From positions 310,001 through 374,000 of the forward strand of contig CBDCUP010000003.1 of assembly GCA_965222655.1 (NCBI GenBank): 64,000 nucleotides of DNA, written 5' to 3'. This stretch comes from CAUZIZ01 sp965222655. Its GTDB lineage: Bacteria; Acidobacteriota; UBA6911; RPQK01; JAJDTT01. The translations under genes were made by a program, and so were the position numbers. Below are positions 1 through 9,201 of the stretch, in pieces. How positions within the stretch are numbered: the first letter of the stretch is position 1; every line of letters starts with the position of its first letter. The notes beneath the pieces were generated by a model, which did no database searches, was not told where the DNA came from, and was given only the letters and a program-made list of their open reading frames with translations.

Positions 1-661
1 AAGCGATAAGAGAGGCAAGACGCCGAAGCCTACCTGTGCGAGTCCACGCTCGTACAGAACTTCCTGCTCGAACTCCGCGATTAACCAGCGGGGGTACGCA
101 GCCAGGGCGCTCCCAACGGCTGGACCGGAAGAAGGGATCGTCACGAAGGGGCCAGGCAGGAAGACTTCGGGAGACGGCACTTCGGCCTAGAGCAAAGCGC
201 CAACGACCGCCCTTGAGTGAAGCGTTGGCGAGGTTCCCTGACCTCGTCTCCAGAGAGAACATGTGGTTATCTCTCTGGAACTGCTTTGGGTGATACCTGT
301 CGCCGCCTGAGGAAAATGGTTCGAGTCATGACCGGTGAATGTCCCCCGCCGTCCCCTGTGGGTGAGTCCGCGCTATAAGCCCCCGGTGAAAGGCGACGGA
401 TGATGCGGTGGTGCGGAGAAGGCTTCCTGAGCCGCCTCCGCTTTAGGGATTGCCGCAGAGCCGGAGTACTCCAGTTTCGGCTGGAGGAAAGGTCAAACCG
501 AAGACGAGGTGAGGAAGAATCCTGAGTCTGGGTAGTTAGCGTCTCGGCCGTGGCCCCCCAAATGGGTCGGCCCGTGCTCTTGTCCGGGTCAAACCGGGAA
601 AACAGACCCCCCAGGGGCCTGGCTAAGAAACACCCGATAGATCTCCGATCCGCCTCACCTG
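1..661 (+). other. Non-coding 5' flank of the reverse transcriptase gene, possible group II intron RNA
   Basis: About 660 bases before the reverse transcriptase ORF hold no convincing gene. The stretch is rich in short self-complementary segments (for example around 440-500 and 560-620), as expected of a structured RNA. A GTGCG at 36-40 fits the 5' end consensus of group II introns (GUGYG), so an intron could begin there. I could not find a domain V hairpin either here or in the 260 bases after the ORF, so neither the intron end nor a complete ribozyme is supported. The assignment rests mainly on the adjacent ORF. Confidence 0.35.
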
Positions 662-1924
662 ATGATGCAACAGAACAGGAACACCATGGTGAAGAACAGA
701 AAAGTGCACTCCTTGACCGGTCGCATCACGATCGAGCTCATGCGTGCCGCCTTTAAGAAAGTCAAGCGCAACCGAGGCGCCGCCGGGGTGGACAAGGTCA
801 GCATCGGGATGTTCAAGGACAACCTCGAACAAAATCTTCTCGCGCTGATGAAAGATCTTAAATCAGGCGAGTTTCGACCCGTTCCGCTGCGCCGAGTCCA
901 TCTCTCCAAGGGGCCTCACACGAAGAAGACCCGGCCGCTCGGGATTCCCGGGGTCCGCGACCGCGTGGGCCAGGAAGTCCTGCGACGGCTGCTGGAACCT
1001 ATCTTCGAGTCGCTCTTTCAGGAAGCCTCCTTCGGGTTTCGTCCCAAACGCAACTGTCATCAGGCGATCCAGTGGGTGTTGTCCCTTCACGACGCCGGCT
1101 ACGGCTTCGTACTCGACGCCGACATTGAAGGCTTTTTCGACAACATTCCACAAGACGTCATTATGCAGTTGGTGGCCGACAAGGTTGCCGACGGTAATAT
1201 CCTTCGCCTTCTTCAACGATTTCTCACTGCCGGAGTCATGGAGGACGGTGTCTTCAAGCCGACCACGGTCGGCACGCCACAAGGAGGGGTGATTTCCCCT
1301 CTTTTGGCTAACATTGTCCTTAATCAACTGGACTGGGCTCTCGACCGGGCGGGTTTTCAATTTGCCCGGTACGCCGACGACTTCGTCGTCCTGACCCGGT
1401 CCGAAAGGCAGGCGCAAGAGGCCTTGGCACTGGTCCAGCTGCTGCTGGCAACCCTTCAGCTAACGCTGAGTCCGGAGAAAACCCGGATCACGACGTTCGG
1501 AAAAGGCTATGAGTTTCTTGGCTTTTTCCTCTCGTCCCGTTCCCGGCGTATGCGCGACAAGTCCCAGCGGAAATTCAAGGATAAGGTGCGGGAATTAACC
1601 GTTCGCCACCATAACCTCGATGCCGAGGCGATCCTGAAATTGAACCGAGTGATCAGGGGGACGGCTCAGTACTTCGCCCCCGAGTTCGCGACCAATCGCT
1701 GGCTCTTCCAAAAGCTCGACTCCTGGGTCCGTCTGCGACTCCGGAGTATGAAGCTCAAGCGGAAGAACTACAACGACAATCGCAAACTCAGGGTGGGGTT
1801 CTTCTGCCGAAAACTCGGCTTGCTTACCCTTGAAAGCTTCTGCCTCTATCGCAACACCTATGGCCAAGTCTGTTACGTCGTTCCCCGTCTTGGGGCAACG
1901 TCTTTGGGGTCGCCCGGTGAGTGA
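662..1924 (+). CDS. ltrA: Group II intron-type reverse transcriptase/maturase
   Basis: A 420-residue protein with the reverse transcriptase order of group II intron proteins. It has an N-terminal RT0/RT1 segment (RNRGAAGVDKV), PLGIP near residue 93, GFRP, GTPQGG near 204 and the catalytic YADD near 237. RYADD and FLGF follow, and then a basic domain that resembles maturase domain X (about 300-380). No HNH endonuclease domain is present, as in short group IIC-like proteins. Family members reverse-transcribe and help splice their host intron. The next gene is dnaE2, 266 bases downstream on the same strand. ATG at 662 has no clear ribosome binding site, and a second ATG at 686 is possible. It could be a live intron ORF, an intron remnant or a domesticated group II-like enzyme. 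Confidence 0.85.
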   Translation: MMQQNRNTMVKNRKVHSLTGRITIELMRAAFKKVKRNRGAAGVDKVSIGMFKDNLEQNLLALMKDLKSGEFRPVPLRRVHLSKGPHTKKTRPLGIPGVRDRVGQEVLRRLLEPIFESLFQEASFGFRPKRNCHQAIQWVLSLHDAGYGFVLDADIEGFFDNIPQDVIMQLVADKVADGNILRLLQRFLTAGVMEDGVFKPTTVGTPQGGVISPLLANIVLNQLDWALDRAGFQFARYADDFVVLTRSERQAQEALALVQLLLATLQLTLSPEKTRITTFGKGYEFLGFFLSSRSRRMRDKSQRKFKDKVRELTVRHHNLDAEAILKLNRVIRGTAQYFAPEFATNRWLFQKLDSWVRLRLRSMKLKRKNYNDNRKLRVGFFCRKLGLLTLESFCLYRNTYGQVCYVVPRLGATSLGSPGE

Positions 1925-2077
1925 CCCTCACGCCGGTAAATATGAGGAATAGACCCCATCGCGACAACGGGGAGGGGCAGGCGGGAACCCCGCCTGTCTC
2001 TTACCCGCGTGTTGCAAAGATTCTTCCATCCCTCTTTTGCAATAACCCCGTTGGGGTAAATCCTCCCCGACATCTGA

Positions 2078-2111
2078 CCCAGGGTAGCTCGCTTCGCATT
2101 GCAACCCTGGG
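2078..2111. repeat. Short inverted repeat (CCCAGGGT / ACCCTGGG)
   Basis: Arms CCCAGGGT (2078-2085) and ACCCTGGG (2104-2111) flank an 18-base loop between the reverse transcriptase gene and dnaE2. A second small hairpin, CGCCTTCGGCG, lies just downstream. The sequence resembles decayed dispersed repeats common in planctomycete and acidobacterial genomes. No second copy is seen in this window. The rest of 1925-2190 holds no gene I can support. Confidence 0.4.
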
Positions 2112-2190
2112 CTACTCGCACTAACGCCTTCGGCGTATCTCCTGCCCTAAGAGGCTCCGTTCCCTATCGAGGATCCCGGATATCTGGGTA

Positions 2191-5100
2191 GTGAACTCGA
2201 TCGTCGTGAGGTCACCATTGACATCCTACATAGAACTTCACAGCTGTAGCGCCTTCAGTTTTCTCGAAGGCTCCTCTCTTCCAGAACACTTGGCAGAGGA
2301 GGCAGCCCGCCTGGACTATCCGGCTCTGGCCCTGGTCGATCGGGATGGGTTCTGTGGGGCACCTCGCTTTTATAAGGCCTGCCGAGAAGTCGGAGTGCGT
2401 CCTCTGGTCGGCACCCAGATCACGGTGGCTGGATCCAAGTCTCCCTACTCCTACCAATTGCCATTGCTGGTAGAGAATTGGGAGGGTTACCAGAACCTCT
2501 CCCGTCTCATTACACAGATGAAGCTGCGTTCGGGAAAAGGGAAAGGAGCGCTCCATCTTCGAGAACTGGAAGATCACGCCTCCGGGGTCGTGTGTCTGAC
2601 TGGGGGAGAAAATGGATTATTGAGAAATGTGCTGCAGCAGGAAGGACCAGAATCGGCCTACCAATGCCTCGAGAGATTGAAGCACATCTTTGGCCCGGGG
2701 TCCGTGTATGTAGAACTGCAGCGTCGTCTTGATCGGGGCGAGGAGACCGTCAACCGATTCCTGATTGAATTGGCTGCTCGACAACGGCTGCCCTTGCTGG
2801 CCACCAACGGAGTGCGTTACACCCAATCAGAGCGCCGCCCACTACTGGATGTACTGACCTGCATCCGTCACAAAACCGATCTGGATTCCGCAGGAAAACT
2901 CTTGAGTCGGAATGCAGAGTGCTACCTCAAGAACCCCAATCAGATGAACCGACTGTTCCGGGACCTCCCGGAGGCACTGGCAAACTCTGTCGAACTAGCC
3001 CAACGACTCGACTTCACCTTGAAGGACCTGGGCTATCGCTTTCCTGAATATCCTGTTCCGGAAGGTCATAGCATGATGAGCTATCTTCGCGAGTTGACCG
3101 AGGCAGGTGCCCGCCAGCGCTATCGTCCCTATCATAGGCGTGCTCGGACACAGATTGCACACGAGCTGAACCTGATCGAGAAACTGAACCTGTCCGGCTA
3201 CTTCCTGATCGTCTGGGACATCGTGCGCTTCTGTCATGAGCAGGACATCCTCTCTCAGGGTCGGGGATCGGCAGCCAACAGCGCGGTTTGCTACAGCTTG
3301 GGAATCACCGCCGTCGACCCGGTGGGCATGGACCTGCTATTCGAGCGTTTCCTTTCCGAAGAACGGGGAGAATGGCCTGACATCGATCTGGACCTCCCCA
3401 GCGGCGATCGACGAGAGCGGGTGATCCAGTATGTGTATGAACGATACGGACGGCGCGGCGCGGCTATGACCGCCAACGTCATTACCTATCGACAACGCAG
3501 CGCAGCCCGTGAAATTGGCAAGGCTCTCAAATTTCCTCCCCAGATTGTGGAACGTCTCTCACGTCTTCTCAGGACCTGGGGACTGGAGGGGCCTGAGGAG
3601 GTTTCCTTCGAGAGGCTGCAACGGGCGGGTCTGGATTTCGCTTCGCCACGGGTGGAGAAGTTTGTCCAGCTTTGGAAGCAGATTCAGGACCTGCCCCGTC
3701 ACCTGGGTCAACACTCTGGAGGAATGGTCATTGCCCAGAACCGTCTGGATTCCGTGGTGCCCCTGGAAAATGCCTCCATGCCCGGACGCACCATCGTTCA
3801 GTGGGACAAGGACGACTGTGCTGATCTGGGAATCATCAAGGTCGATCTGCTAGGCCTGGGGATGATGTCGGTCCTTCAAGATTCGCTGGAACTGATCCAC
3901 CAAAGAGGAGGGAAGCTGGATCTTGCCCACCTGCCTGAAGACGATCCCGAAGTCTATGCGATGCTTCAGAAGGCAGATACGATTGGGGTGTTTCAGGTCG
4001 AAAGCCGGGCCCAGATGGCGACTCTACCGCGCCTGAAACCGCGGCGATTCTACGATCTGGTCGTGGAAGTTGCCATTATTCGCCCAGGCCCTATCGTGGG
4101 GAAAATGGTCCATCCCTATTTGAAGCGCCGGTCGGGCCTGGAACCGGTGACCTATCCCCATCCTTCTCTGGAACCGATCCTGAAGCGAACCTTGGGAGTC
4201 CCCATCTTTCAGGAGCAGCTCTTGCGCATCGCCATGGTGGCGGCCGGATTCAGTGGGGGAGAGGCGGAAGAACTACGTCGAGCCATGGGCTTCAAACGCT
4301 CCCAGGAACGGATGCGGAAAATTGAGGTGAGACTCCGTCAAGGGATGGAAGAGAAGGGTATCGTGGGCAAGCCAGCCGAAGCGATTATTCGTCACATCAG
4401 TTCCTTTGCCCTCTACGGATTCCCGGAATCTCACTCCGCCAGCTTTGCTCTCCTGGCCTATGCCAGTGCTTATCTGAAGACCCATCATCCGGCCGTTTTC
4501 TATGCTTGCCTGTTGAACAACCAGCCCATGGGTTTCTACCACCCGGCCACATTGGTCCAGGATGCCCAACGACATCAAGTTCAAGTCGAGCCGATCGACG
4601 TTTTCGAATCCGATTGGCTTTGTACGGTGATAGGAGAGAGGTCCATAAGGTTGGGCTTGATGTATGTATCAGGACTACATCAGGGGTCAGGAAAGGCCAT
4701 TCCAGCGGAGCGCGTCAGGAAACCGTTTACCTCGGTCGAAGATCTGCGGAGAAGGTCGGGGCTGAACCGGACAGAGATGAGAACCTTGGCGGAGATTGGT
4801 GCGCTCGGCCCTTTCGGAATGAGACGCCGCCAGGCACTGTGGCAGGTAGAGAAGTTATTCCGGCCTGCCGGTCCACTTCTCGAACAGATCGATGAGGTTG
4901 AGGAAGCCTCTCCCCTTCCGGCCATGAGCGTTCAGGAACGCCTCATCGCCGACTACAACGGGACCGGACTCACCCTGGGAGACCATCCACTGGCCCTCAA
5001 AAGGAAAGAGCTGGAATCGTCTGGAGTGGTGCAGGCCTCTGCACTCCCGCACTGCCCCAGGGGACGCCGTGTGAGGGTTGCCGGCAGGGTGATCGTGCGG

Positions 5101-5340
5101 CAACGTCCCTCCACCGCTGGCGGATTCCTCTTCATCAGCCTGGAAGACGAAACCGGCATCGCCAATATCGTCACCCGCCCCAAACTGTTCAAGCAGGAAC
5201 GACTGCTGTTGGTCAAGCAACCGTTCTTGATAGTCGAGGGCATCCTGCAGAACCAGGACGACGTCACCTCCGTACTTGCCCAGAAATTCTGGCCCCTCGA
5301 GATCTTCTCCGGGCCTTTTCCTTCCCACGATTTTCACTAG
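2191..5340 (+). CDS. dnaE2: Error-prone DNA polymerase III alpha subunit DnaE2
   Basis: A 1049-residue C-family polymerase, the usual length for DnaE2 and shorter than DnaE1. The N-terminal PHP domain (about 1-215) begins with ELHSCSAFSFLEGSS. The palm holds the PDIDLDLP metal-binding motif near residue 395 and the third acidic residue in KVDLLGLG near 551. RHLGQHSGGMVI near 505 is a DnaE2-type signature. A helix-hairpin-helix region and a C-terminal OB fold (about 955-1040) follow. DnaE2 carries out translesion synthesis in SOS mutagenesis, normally with ImuA and ImuB, whose genes are not adjacent here. The start is GTG at 2191, in good position before the PHP domain. No LexA box was recognised. 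Confidence 0.93.
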   Translation: MNSIVVRSPLTSYIELHSCSAFSFLEGSSLPEHLAEEAARLDYPALALVDRDGFCGAPRFYKACREVGVRPLVGTQITVAGSKSPYSYQLPLLVENWEGYQNLSRLITQMKLRSGKGKGALHLRELEDHASGVVCLTGGENGLLRNVLQQEGPESAYQCLERLKHIFGPGSVYVELQRRLDRGEETVNRFLIELAARQRLPLLATNGVRYTQSERRPLLDVLTCIRHKTDLDSAGKLLSRNAECYLKNPNQMNRLFRDLPEALANSVELAQRLDFTLKDLGYRFPEYPVPEGHSMMSYLRELTEAGARQRYRPYHRRARTQIAHELNLIEKLNLSGYFLIVWDIVRFCHEQDILSQGRGSAANSAVCYSLGITAVDPVGMDLLFERFLSEERGEWPDIDLDLPSGDRRERVIQYVYERYGRRGAAMTANVITYRQRSAAREIGKALKFPPQIVERLSRLLRTWGLEGPEEVSFERLQRAGLDFASPRVEKFVQLWKQIQDLPRHLGQHSGGMVIAQNRLDSVVPLENASMPGRTIVQWDKDDCADLGIIKVDLLGLGMMSVLQDSLELIHQRGGKLDLAHLPEDDPEVYAMLQKADTIGVFQVESRAQMATLPRLKPRRFYDLVVEVAIIRPGPIVGKMVHPYLKRRSGLEPVTYPHPSLEPILKRTLGVPIFQEQLLRIAMVAAGFSGGEAEELRRAMGFKRSQERMRKIEVRLRQGMEEKGIVGKPAEAIIRHISSFALYGFPESHSASFALLAYASAYLKTHHPAVFYACLLNNQPMGFYHPATLVQDAQRHQVQVEPIDVFESDWLCTVIGERSIRLGLMYVSGLHQGSGKAIPAERVRKPFTSVEDLRRRSGLNRTEMRTLAEIGALGPFGMRRRQALWQVEKLFRPAGPLLEQIDEVEEASPLPAMSVQERLIADYNGTGLTLGDHPLALKRKELESSGVVQASALPHCPRGRRVRVAGRVIVRQRPSTAGGFLFISLEDETGIANIVTRPKLFKQERLLLVKQPFLIVEGILQNQDDVTSVLAQKFWPLEIFSGPFPSHDFH

Positions 5341-5453
5341 CCACCAGGTTGCTTGGCATGTTCGTCAAGCCGTGTGAGCTCTCGGGAAATATCCTGAATG
5401 ATCTTGGAATAGTGTGTTGTGTTTTGCGTCGTCTCTCCTGGTCGAGGCATTCT
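5341..5453. other. Intergenic gap between convergent dnaE2 and TPR pseudogene
   Basis: I see no gene or strong repeat here. It separates the 3' ends of dnaE2 (plus) and the broken TPR gene (minus). Confidence 0.4.
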
Positions 5454-6835
5454 CTAATCGGAGCCGACCTGATCCTTCTTCCGCTCGGCGAGGGCGATCA
5501 AGAATGGATGGTCAGCGTCCGCACGGGACAGCAGTTTCGACAGCTCCGCTTCGACTTCCCGTGCCTCGCTTTCCCGCCCCGTTTGGCGGTAGAGCTCCGC
5601 CAGTTGCATGCGGAGTCTCATCCAGAACAGAGTCGCGGATTCCCAGGGGTGGAAAGCCGCGTGAAGCTTCTCCAGGTGGTGGGAATTCCTCTCCAGGATC
5701 TGACGGGCTTTCCCTGCTCCAGCCAGATTCGAGCCAGGGACTCTGCTCCGAGATAGGCAGGCGCCCGGAAACTAACCTCGTTGAGGCCCTCTTCAAGTGC
5801 TTCAATCGCCTCCGCTGTCTGCCCTCTTGCCAGCGCCAGCGCCCCCTCCACGATTCTAATGCTGCCTTGCCTCTGGGATCTAGAGATTTTACTGGAAACA
5901 AATAGAGCCAGCCACGTTTCCTTCGCCTCCTCGGCCCGACTGAGCAAGCCCAGCCGAGCTAGAAGGATTACGGTAACCGGGCCAGGTCGAACCAAAGCAT
6001 CATTCAACACTCGACGAAGCGTCGGCTTGTCTTCCCGCAGGAGCGCCGCTGCAGCCAGTGCTTGCGGTACTATTCTGACGACAGAACCTTGGAGCCCGTT
6101 AAGGAGTTGCTCCCCAGCCTGGAGCCTCCCCATGGCCAGATACGCGATGCCGACCATCCAGGTGTAAGGGATAGACTCATCTCCAGCACGTGAAGTGAGT
6201 GTTCGAGCTACCCGGTCGACTTCCAGGAGAGCCGTCTCTGGATTACCTGCCAACCACTGTCGGTCGGCGGGAAAGAGCTCAATCCAGGCGGTTTGAACGG
6301 CTTCGAGCTCTGCACCATTAGACAGTAGCTCCCGAGTGCGGTCCACGAACTTCTGGGCCTGTGACAGGTCGTCCCAGTGCGCAGACCGCAAGGCACACAC
6401 CCATTGGATATACCCGCTGTCGTGGCGCAGTTCAGCTCGCCGAGCAGTATATTGGAGTACCCTCGCGATCCACCGCTCATCACGAAGGGCTTTCTGTGAC
6501 CAGTAAATCGCCAGATTGGACAGGGCAGCATCATGGTTCGGATCGAGGGCGAGTAGCGTCTCGTAGTGTTCCGCTGCCTTGTCTGGGTCCCCTTGCAAAT
6601 CGGAATAGCTGCCCAGGATCCACTGGCGCTCCGTTTCTGTGCTCTTGTCGGCAAGCTGGAATGCTCGCTGGAGATGGTGCGAGAATTCCTTACGGTTCTC
6701 GGCCCCGCTCCGCAAGGCCCAAGCCAGATCAATATGGGCCACTGCCAAGTTTGGATCTTCCTTCACCGCCTCGCGCAGGAGCGTCCGGTGTCTCGTCGGC
6801 TGCCCAAGTCGGTAGCTCTCAACTGCCCACGACAT
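5454..6835 (-). pseudogene. TPR-repeat protein fragment, frameshifted and probably 5' truncated
   Basis: The intact minus-strand frame from 6835 encodes tetratricopeptide repeats (DLAWALRSG, AAEHYETLLALDPNHDAALS, ALARGQTAEAIEALEEGL). It stops making sense after LARIWLEQGK and ends at 5618. Moving by one base at the AAA run at 5709-5711 restores a TPR-like sequence (ARQILERNSHHLEKLHAAF, then LAELYRQTGRESEAREVEAE) that runs to a TAG at 5454-5456. A missing A in the run explains the break. The N-terminus starts abruptly inside a repeat, one codon after an in-frame stop. This resembles the C-terminal sensor half of acidobacterial Ser/Thr kinases or transcriptional activators whose catalytic part has been lost. 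A sequencing error could explain the frameshift but not the missing N-terminus. Confidence 0.7.
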
Positions 6836-6862
6836 GGGCTAGTTTGACGGGCCAGTCTGATT

Positions 6863-6877
6863 GTGGGAATATCCCAC
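6863..6877. promoter_or_regulatory. Palindrome abutting the antitoxin start, candidate autoregulatory operator
   Basis: GTGGGA-ATA-TCCCAC is a perfect 6-base inverted repeat with a 3-base spacer. It ends one base before the ATG at 6879. Antitoxins of VapB type usually repress their own operon by binding such palindromes. Its position over the ribosome binding region would also block translation start. Confidence 0.5.
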
Positions 6878-6878
6878 T

Positions 6879-7112
6879 ATGAGCACGTCCAGGGTTGACT
6901 CCAAAAAACGCGTCGTGGTGCCGTCAGGCAGGCCGGGCGAGGTGTACGATGTTCAGCGCCAGAGTGAGGGTCGGCTACTACTGGTGCGGCTCGAGCGCCC
7001 CGAGCGTGGGGAGCGTATGAGCAAGAAGGCGTGTCTTGCTGCCATGCGCAAGGCTCCGCTGCGCCCGAAGATGGGATGGGAGCAGCTGCGGCAGACCACA
7101 CGTGAGCCATGA
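6879..7112 (+). CDS. VapB-like antitoxin
   Basis: A 77-residue protein beginning MSTSRVDSKKRVVVPSGRPG. The early KRVVVPSGRPGEVYDV stretch looks like an AbrB/VapB swapped-hairpin DNA-binding domain, and the basic C-terminal tail would bind the toxin. The reading frame is open upstream to a TTG at 6861, but the ATG at 6879 fits the domain start and lies next to the palindrome. The stop codon overlaps the start of the PIN toxin gene (ATGA), the usual sign of translational coupling in toxin-antitoxin operons. I recognise it by context more than by sequence. Confidence 0.65.
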   Translation: MSTSRVDSKKRVVVPSGRPGEVYDVQRQSEGRLLLVRLERPERGERMSKKACLAAMRKAPLRPKMGWEQLRQTTREP

Positions 7113-7525
7113 TTCTGCTAGACACGAACGTCCTGATCTACGCCTTCGACCCTAGCTCTCCCTACAGTCACTGGTCGAGTGAAATCATAGCTGAGGCTGT
7201 GGCAGGCGATGGTGCAGCGATCAATGCCGTCAGTCTTGCCGAGCTATGCGTGGGAGACGAAGAGCCGGAGACTGTCGCCGACCGTATTCGCGGATGGGGT
7301 GTCGAGATCCTTGATGTGCCCGCAGCCGCCGCCGACACCTGTGCCAAGGCGTATCGCCGCTATCGGGAGCGAAGGTCTTCTCAGAGCCGGAAGGACGCGC
7401 CCATCATGCCGCTGCCGGACTTCTTCATTGGTGCACATGCCAAGATCATGTCGTGGGACCTGGCTACCGTCGATCGGGGCCGTTTCTACACCTACTTCCC
7501 CACGGTCCGCCTCAAGAGGCCCTAG
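7109..7525 (+). CDS. vapC: PIN-domain ribonuclease toxin, VapC family
   Basis: A 138-residue PIN domain with its conserved acidic residues: Asp in MILLDTNVLIYAF, Glu in AVSLAELCVG and Asp in PLPDFFIGAHA. VapC toxins are Mg-dependent ribonucleases that cut tRNA or rRNA and stop growth when their antitoxin is degraded. Length is typical. The gene overlaps the antitoxin gene by four bases. The next gene is convergent and ends three bases after this stop codon. Confidence 0.85.
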   Translation: MILLDTNVLIYAFDPSSPYSHWSSEIIAEAVAGDGAAINAVSLAELCVGDEEPETVADRIRGWGVEILDVPAAAADTCAKAYRRYRERRSSQSRKDAPIMPLPDFFIGAHAKIMSWDLATVDRGRFYTYFPTVRLKRP

Positions 7526-7527
7526 CA

Positions 7528-8544
7528 TCAGGCGTCGCCGGCCGGAAGGCGGGGCGCCAGGCTGTAGCGGACCTCAGGATTCACCAGCGACATGGGCCAG
7601 GCTCCCTTGAGGATGCGGGCGGCCTCCTGACCCAGGATCTGGAAACCTCGGCCTAGAACCTGCTCGGACAGCCCGGCCGTATGAGGAGTCAGGATCACAT
7701 TGTCCAGGTCGAGAAGGGGACTGTCGACTGGGAGTGGTTCCTGTTCGAATACGTCCAGACCGGCCCCCGCAATCCAACCCTCTTTCAAGGCCGTCGCTAG
7801 AGCCGCCTCGTCCAGCGTCTGGCCGCGACCCGTGTTGATCAAGAACGCGGTAGGCTTCATCGCCTCGAAGAAGCTCTTTCCCACCATACCTTGGGTCCTG
7901 TCAGTCAAAGGTACGTGAAGGGAGACAAAGTCGGAGCGGGCCGCCAGTTTCTCGAGGTCGGCCACGAGCTCGACGCGGTACTCCTGGGCGATCCAGGGAG
8001 GAAGGTAGGGGTCATGGACGATCACATCCAGGCTCAAGGCTCTGGCCTTGCGCGCCACCGCCCGGCCGATGACCCCGAAACCGACCAACCCCAGGACCTG
8101 GCCTTCGATGGGAGGGATCGGAGGAAGCTCGGCCAGAGCGCCATCCTGCCACTGCCGCGCCCGGACGAGGCGGTCGAGACGCACCAACTGTCGGGCACAT
8201 GCCAGCAGCAGCAGCACGGTGTGATTGGAGACTTCCTCGGTGCAGAAACCGGGCGTGTTGACCACCATGATCCCTTTCCGGGTCGCCGCCTCGCAATCGA
8301 TCTGATCGTAGGCATGCCCTAGACTTACGATGCCCTGGGCTTGGTCGATCTCCTGGATGACGGACCCTGGTAGCGGGACTCCCACGTCGATGATCAGATC
8401 CGGGCCCTTCACAGCCCGAATTGTCTCCTCCGTGTCCCGGCAGATCAGAGACCGGATCCTATAGTCCATCCCTGCGAGTTCCGCCTCCAAAGGGGATGCG
8501 TCCAGAGTGTTCTTGGAGATAAGGACGAGACGATGACGGTCCAT
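7528..8544 (-). CDS. D-isomer specific 2-hydroxyacid dehydrogenase
   Basis: A 338-residue NAD-dependent oxidoreductase of the phosphoglycerate dehydrogenase/glyoxylate reductase superfamily. The Rossmann motif is GLVGFGVIGRAVA (GxGxxG). The catalytic residues are Arg in NTGRGQ, Glu in DVFEQEPL and His in LTPHTAGLS. It reduces a 2-oxoacid to a D-2-hydroxyacid or the reverse. There is no ACT regulatory domain, so it is not a standard SerA, and the substrate is unknown. The start at 8544 has a strong AGGAGG site. It is divergent from the flavin reductase gene across a 168-base gap that should hold both promoters. Confidence 0.88.
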   Translation of the reverse strand: MDRHRLVLISKNTLDASPLEAELAGMDYRIRSLICRDTEETIRAVKGPDLIIDVGVPLPGSVIQEIDQAQGIVSLGHAYDQIDCEAATRKGIMVVNTPGFCTEEVSNHTVLLLLACARQLVRLDRLVRARQWQDGALAELPPIPPIEGQVLGLVGFGVIGRAVARKARALSLDVIVHDPYLPPWIAQEYRVELVADLEKLAARSDFVSLHVPLTDRTQGMVGKSFFEAMKPTAFLINTGRGQTLDEAALATALKEGWIAGAGLDVFEQEPLPVDSPLLDLDNVILTPHTAGLSEQVLGRGFQILGQEAARILKGAWPMSLVNPEVRYSLAPRLPAGDA

Positions 8545-8712
8545 GAAATCCTCCTGGTGTGAGAGCGATGGTACTCTGGACTCCGAGGCGGATCAATTCG
8601 GACCTGGTCAAGCTCGCGCCCGATCCGCAGGTGTCAGCGTCCAGGGAACCACGGATATTCAACAGCGGACTTCTTTGCTGTAAGCTGAAGACCAATTCAG
8701 GAGGATTATCGA

Positions 8713-9201
8713 ATGACAGTTTCTCCCGCGGATTTCAGAAAGGTAGTAGGAAACTTTGCCACCGGCGTTACCGTCGTCACGACCCAGACCGAGGACGGTA
8801 GTCCCTATGGGCTCACGGTCAATTCCTTCACCTCGGTCTCGTTGGACCCAATCCTCATACTGGTCTGCCTGGACAACCGTCTCAGCGGCCTCGATGCTTT
8901 TTCCGAGAACGGGAAGTTTGCCGTCAACATCCTCGCTGAGGACCAGAAAGATATCTGTGAGCACTTTGCAACACGCGGGACTGATCGCTCCGCAGCCGAC
9001 TACATCAAGGGAGAAACCGGGGTCCCAGTCCTGGAAGGCACGCTGGCACGGATGGAGTGCGAAGTCACCGCAATTCATCCTGGGGGGGACCACAAGGTCC
9101 TGATAGGCGAGGTAAAGTCGGCTGAAGTGGCCGTGGGAAGAGAAGATGAAGCTCCCCTGCTCTTCTTCAGGGGGCGCTACCACCAGCTGAGTTCCTCGTA
9201 G
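8713..9201 (+). CDS. Flavin reductase-like FMN-binding protein
   Basis: A 162-residue protein with the flavin reductase-like split-barrel fold. The start (FRKVVGNFATGVTVVTT) and VNSFTSVSLDPILILVCL are family signatures, and the end (PLLFFRGRYHQL) is also typical. Such proteins reduce FMN or FAD with NAD(P)H and hand it to a two-component monooxygenase. No monooxygenase component is adjacent, so the partner is unknown. AGGAGG lies eight bases before the ATG. Confidence 0.88.
   Translation: MTVSPADFRKVVGNFATGVTVVTTQTEDGSPYGLTVNSFTSVSLDPILILVCLDNRLSGLDAFSENGKFAVNILAEDQKDICEHFATRGTDRSAADYIKGETGVPVLEGTLARMECEVTAIHPGGDHKVLIGEVKSAEVAVGREDEAPLLFFRGRYHQLSSS

Noticed and set aside
36..293. A short arginine-rich open frame at the left edge
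   Set aside because: Composition is that of non-coding RNA-like DNA, there is no ribosome site and no recognisable domain. I assign the region to the RT flank instead.
1873..2121. An 82-codon minus-strand frame beginning MRVAQGCNAKRATLG
   Set aside because: Similar frames are often called in repeat copies of this type but they only reflect the inverted repeat at 2078-2111.
6863..6877. Possible rho-independent terminator
   Set aside because: No T run follows, and it lies directly before a start codon, so an operator is more likely.
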